Shown: positions 62,354 through 64,000 of the stretch, in pieces
Numbering within the stretch: the stretch's first letter is position 1
Layout of the letters: the number at the start of each line of letters is the position of its first letter
Assembly: GCF_001613065.1 (NCBI RefSeq)
Contig: NZ_BDBQ01000082.1
Coordinates: 1 to 64,000, forward strand
Reading direction: 5' to 3'
Origin: Nocardia miyunensis NBRC 108239
GTDB taxonomy: Bacteria > Actinomycetota > Actinomycetes > Mycobacteriales > Mycobacteriaceae
DNA: 64,000 bases
Made by a program: the position numbers and the translations under genes
Notes under the pieces: generated by a model
The model's input: only the letters and a program-made list of their open reading frames with translations
What the model was told of the DNA's origin: nothing
Database searches by the model: none

Positions 62354-62374
62354 ACTGAGAATATTATTCTCAGT
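62354..62374. promoter_or_regulatory. Perfect 21-base palindrome (operator-like)
   Basis: ACTGAGAAT (62354-62362), spacer ATT, and its exact complement ATTCTCAGT (62366-62374). Its size and symmetry fit a TetR-family operator. It lies 39 bases before the aldehyde dehydrogenase start and just upstream of the TetR-like remnant, so the operator may have outlived its repressor or be bound by another one. Confidence 0.7.
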
Positions 62375-62413
62375 AATTGGAAACCTAATTGCCGCTACGA
62401 GGAGAGGGCCGAA

Positions 62414-63898
62414 GTGACCAGCGCGGAGAACGAGACGGGTGTGGCCACCGGGGACGAGCGGATGCTCATCGATGGGGAGCTGCAGGTCGCGGCCGGTGGC
62501 GGCAGGTTCGATGTGGTTCATCCCGCGACCGAGAAGGTCGTCGGGCAGGCCGCCGACGGGACCGTGGGCGATATGGAGCGGGCGGTGGGGGCGGCTCGGC
62601 GGGCGTTCGACACCACCGACTGGGCGCGGGACGTGGAGTTCCGGTACCACTGCTTGATCCAATTGGCCGACGCGCTGGAGCGGCACAAGGAGCAGCTGCG
62701 GCGGATCGTGGTGACCGAGGTCGGGTGTCCGGTCAGCGTCTCGCGCAGTCAGGTCGATGAGCCGATCGACGAGGTGCGGCACTGGGCCGAGCACGGGCGC
62801 GCCTTCGAATACGTGGCCGACAACGGCGTGCACGACACGCCGATGGGTCCGGCGCTGCGCAAGATCTTCTACGAGCCCGCGGGCGTGGTGGGCGCCATCA
62901 CGCCGTGGAATGTGCCGTTCTACCTGAACATCGCCGAGACGGTGCCCGCGTTGATGGCCGGTAACACCGTCGTGCTCAAGCCCGCCCAGCTCACGCCGTG
63001 GTCGGGCAGCGAGCTGGGCCGCATCGTCGCCGAGGAGACCGACATTCCGGCGGGCGTGTTCAACGTCGTGACCTCCAACGCGAACGAGGTCGGTGCGGCG
63101 CTGAGCGCGGACCCGCGAGTGGACATGATCACCTTCACCGGCTCCACCGCGACCGGCAGGGCGATCCTGGCGGCCGCCGCGGCGACGGTGAAGAAGACGC
63201 TGCTCGAACTGGGCGGCAAATCCGCGCATATCGTGCTCGACGACGCCGACCTGTCCGCATCGCTGCCGTTGGCGGCGATGATGGCATGCGTCATGAGCGG
63301 CCAGTCCTGCATTCTGCCCTCGCGAATCCTGTTGCCCCGCAAACGCTATGACGAAGGTCTGGCAATCCTCGAGACGAGTATGGCGAACTTCCCGGTCGGC
63401 GACCCGTGGACGCCGGGCGTCATGCAGGGCCCGCAGATCAGCCAGACGCAGCGCGAGAAGGTCTTCGGCCTGATCCAGTCCGGGATCGATTCGGGCGCAA
63501 GGGTTGTCACCGGCGGCAGCGTGCCGGAGAACCTGCCCGTCGGCTACTACGTACAGCCCACGCTGCTCGCCGACGTGGACCCGAATTCCCGTGTGGCACA
63601 GGAGGAGATCTTCGGCCCCGTCCTGACCGTGACGCCCTACGACACCGAGGACGAGGCCGTCGCGATCGCGAACAACTCCATCTACGGACTGTCCGGCGAG
63701 GTGTCCGGCGCCGATGTGGACCGTGCGCTATCGGTGGCGCGGCGCATGCGCACCGGCAACGTCACGGTCAACGGCAGGAGCCACTTCGGCATCCGCAGCC
63801 CGTTCGGTGGCATCAAACAATCCGGGCTCGGGCGGCGCAACGGCGACGAGGGTTTCAAGGAATACCTGGAATCCAAGACCGTCGGCATGCCCGCCTGA
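62414..63898 (+). CDS. Aldehyde dehydrogenase
   Basis: A 494-residue NAD(P)-dependent aldehyde dehydrogenase. TPWNVPFYLNIAETVPALMAGN is the first cofactor-binding strand region, FTGSTATG the nucleotide loop, LELGGKSA holds the general-base Glu, and GQSCILPSR the catalytic Cys. ENEF-like EEIFGPVLTV is present near the C-terminus. The GTG at 62414 has GGAGAGGG five bases upstream. The palindrome before it suggests repression. It would oxidise an aldehyde to an acid, possibly a fatty aldehyde given the neighbourhood. Confidence 0.92.
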   Translation: MTSAENETGVATGDERMLIDGELQVAAGGGRFDVVHPATEKVVGQAADGTVGDMERAVGAARRAFDTTDWARDVEFRYHCLIQLADALERHKEQLRRIVVTEVGCPVSVSRSQVDEPIDEVRHWAEHGRAFEYVADNGVHDTPMGPALRKIFYEPAGVVGAITPWNVPFYLNIAETVPALMAGNTVVLKPAQLTPWSGSELGRIVAEETDIPAGVFNVVTSNANEVGAALSADPRVDMITFTGSTATGRAILAAAAATVKKTLLELGGKSAHIVLDDADLSASLPLAAMMACVMSGQSCILPSRILLPRKRYDEGLAILETSMANFPVGDPWTPGVMQGPQISQTQREKVFGLIQSGIDSGARVVTGGSVPENLPVGYYVQPTLLADVDPNSRVAQEEIFGPVLTVTPYDTEDEAVAIANNSIYGLSGEVSGADVDRALSVARRMRTGNVTVNGRSHFGIRSPFGGIKQSGLGRRNGDEGFKEYLESKTVGMPA

Positions 63899-63911
63899 GC
63901 CGATAGGCACC

Positions 63912-64000
63912 GTGGTGAAATTCTGGACCGGCACCGCGTTCACACCGACCGCGGACGCGATCGCGTTGGCGCGCATACTCGATGAGGCCGGATTCGACGG
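63912..64000 (+). CDS. Luciferase-like flavin-dependent oxidoreductase (start only)
   Basis: The last 89 bases open with GTGGTGAAATTC and encode VKFWTGTAFTPTADAIALA followed by LDEAGFDG. This is the N-terminus of the LLM/bacterial-luciferase family, which often uses F420 in actinobacteria. The gene runs out of the window, so the active site cannot be checked. It starts 14 bases after the aldehyde dehydrogenase and is probably in the same transcript. Start may be the first or second GTG. Confidence 0.6.
   Translation, partial: MVKFWTGTAFTPTADAIALARILDEAGFD

Noticed and set aside
1..64000. tRNA, rRNA, insertion sequences, attachment sites, phosphopantetheinyl transferase
   Set aside because: I looked for their typical motifs (transposase signatures, tRNA-like cloverleafs, rRNA segments, PPTase motif) and saw none; a search with dedicated tools could still find a small one.

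Overview
The window is very GC-rich, gene-dense actinobacterial DNA. A DUF397 gene, an EmbR-like FHA regulator next to a PknH-type kinase, a PapA-like acyltransferase, fatty acyl-AMP ligases, five cytochromes P450 and acyl-ACP desaturases point to a mycolic-acid-type actinomycete. Nocardia or a close relative is my best guess; this is an inference from gene content, not a database match.

Layout. 1-1694: tail of an AMP ligase, a small acyl carrier protein (ACP) and a PapA-like acyltransferase. 1744-10959: mostly regulation, with a small alarmone synthetase, two Ser/Thr kinases, an EmbR-like SARP-FHA regulator, an AfsR-like regulator and a WYL regulator divergent from a DinB-fold protein. 11146-18883 (minus strand): a tight eight-gene operon running desaturase, ACP, cyclopropane-synthase-type methyltransferase, P450, fatty acyl-AMP ligase (FAAL), hotdog thioesterase, P450, alpha/beta hydrolase. 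19074-22467: MECR-like reductase, orphan DUF397, SDR and a methyltransferase. 22622-28730: two FAD-monooxygenase/P450 sets around a 16-unit, 19-bp tandem repeat. 28984-34092 (plus): a second FAAL/ACP operon, this time with two soluble diiron desaturase-like proteins. 34142-37920: thioesterase, fifth P450, secreted protein and a phthalate-dioxygenase-reductase-type flavoprotein. 38067-45838 (plus): acyl-CoA dehydrogenase, hotdog protein, hydrolase and a complete Ugp-like ABC importer with an embedded metallophosphodiesterase. 61762-45906 (minus): LysR regulator, acyl-CoA ligase, FAD oxidoreductase, SGNH hydrolase and a compact Pfa (polyunsaturated-fatty-acid-synthase-like) megasynthase of three proteins, ending in a biotin-carboxylase remnant. 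62052-64000: TetR remnant, aldehyde dehydrogenase and the start of a luciferase-like oxidoreductase.

How the genes may work together (inference). The two FAAL/ACP operons could load free fatty acids onto dedicated ACPs, where desaturases, a methyltransferase and P450s modify them before hydrolases or thioesterases release or pass on the chain. The Pfa-like proteins could build a long chain de novo by iterative condensation, ketoreduction, dehydration and enoyl reduction. The whole block looks like an island for unusual lipids. It shows reduced Pfa architecture, duplicated FAD/P450 genes, and decayed genes that record past remodelling. I see no tRNA, rRNA, insertion sequence or CRISPR array.
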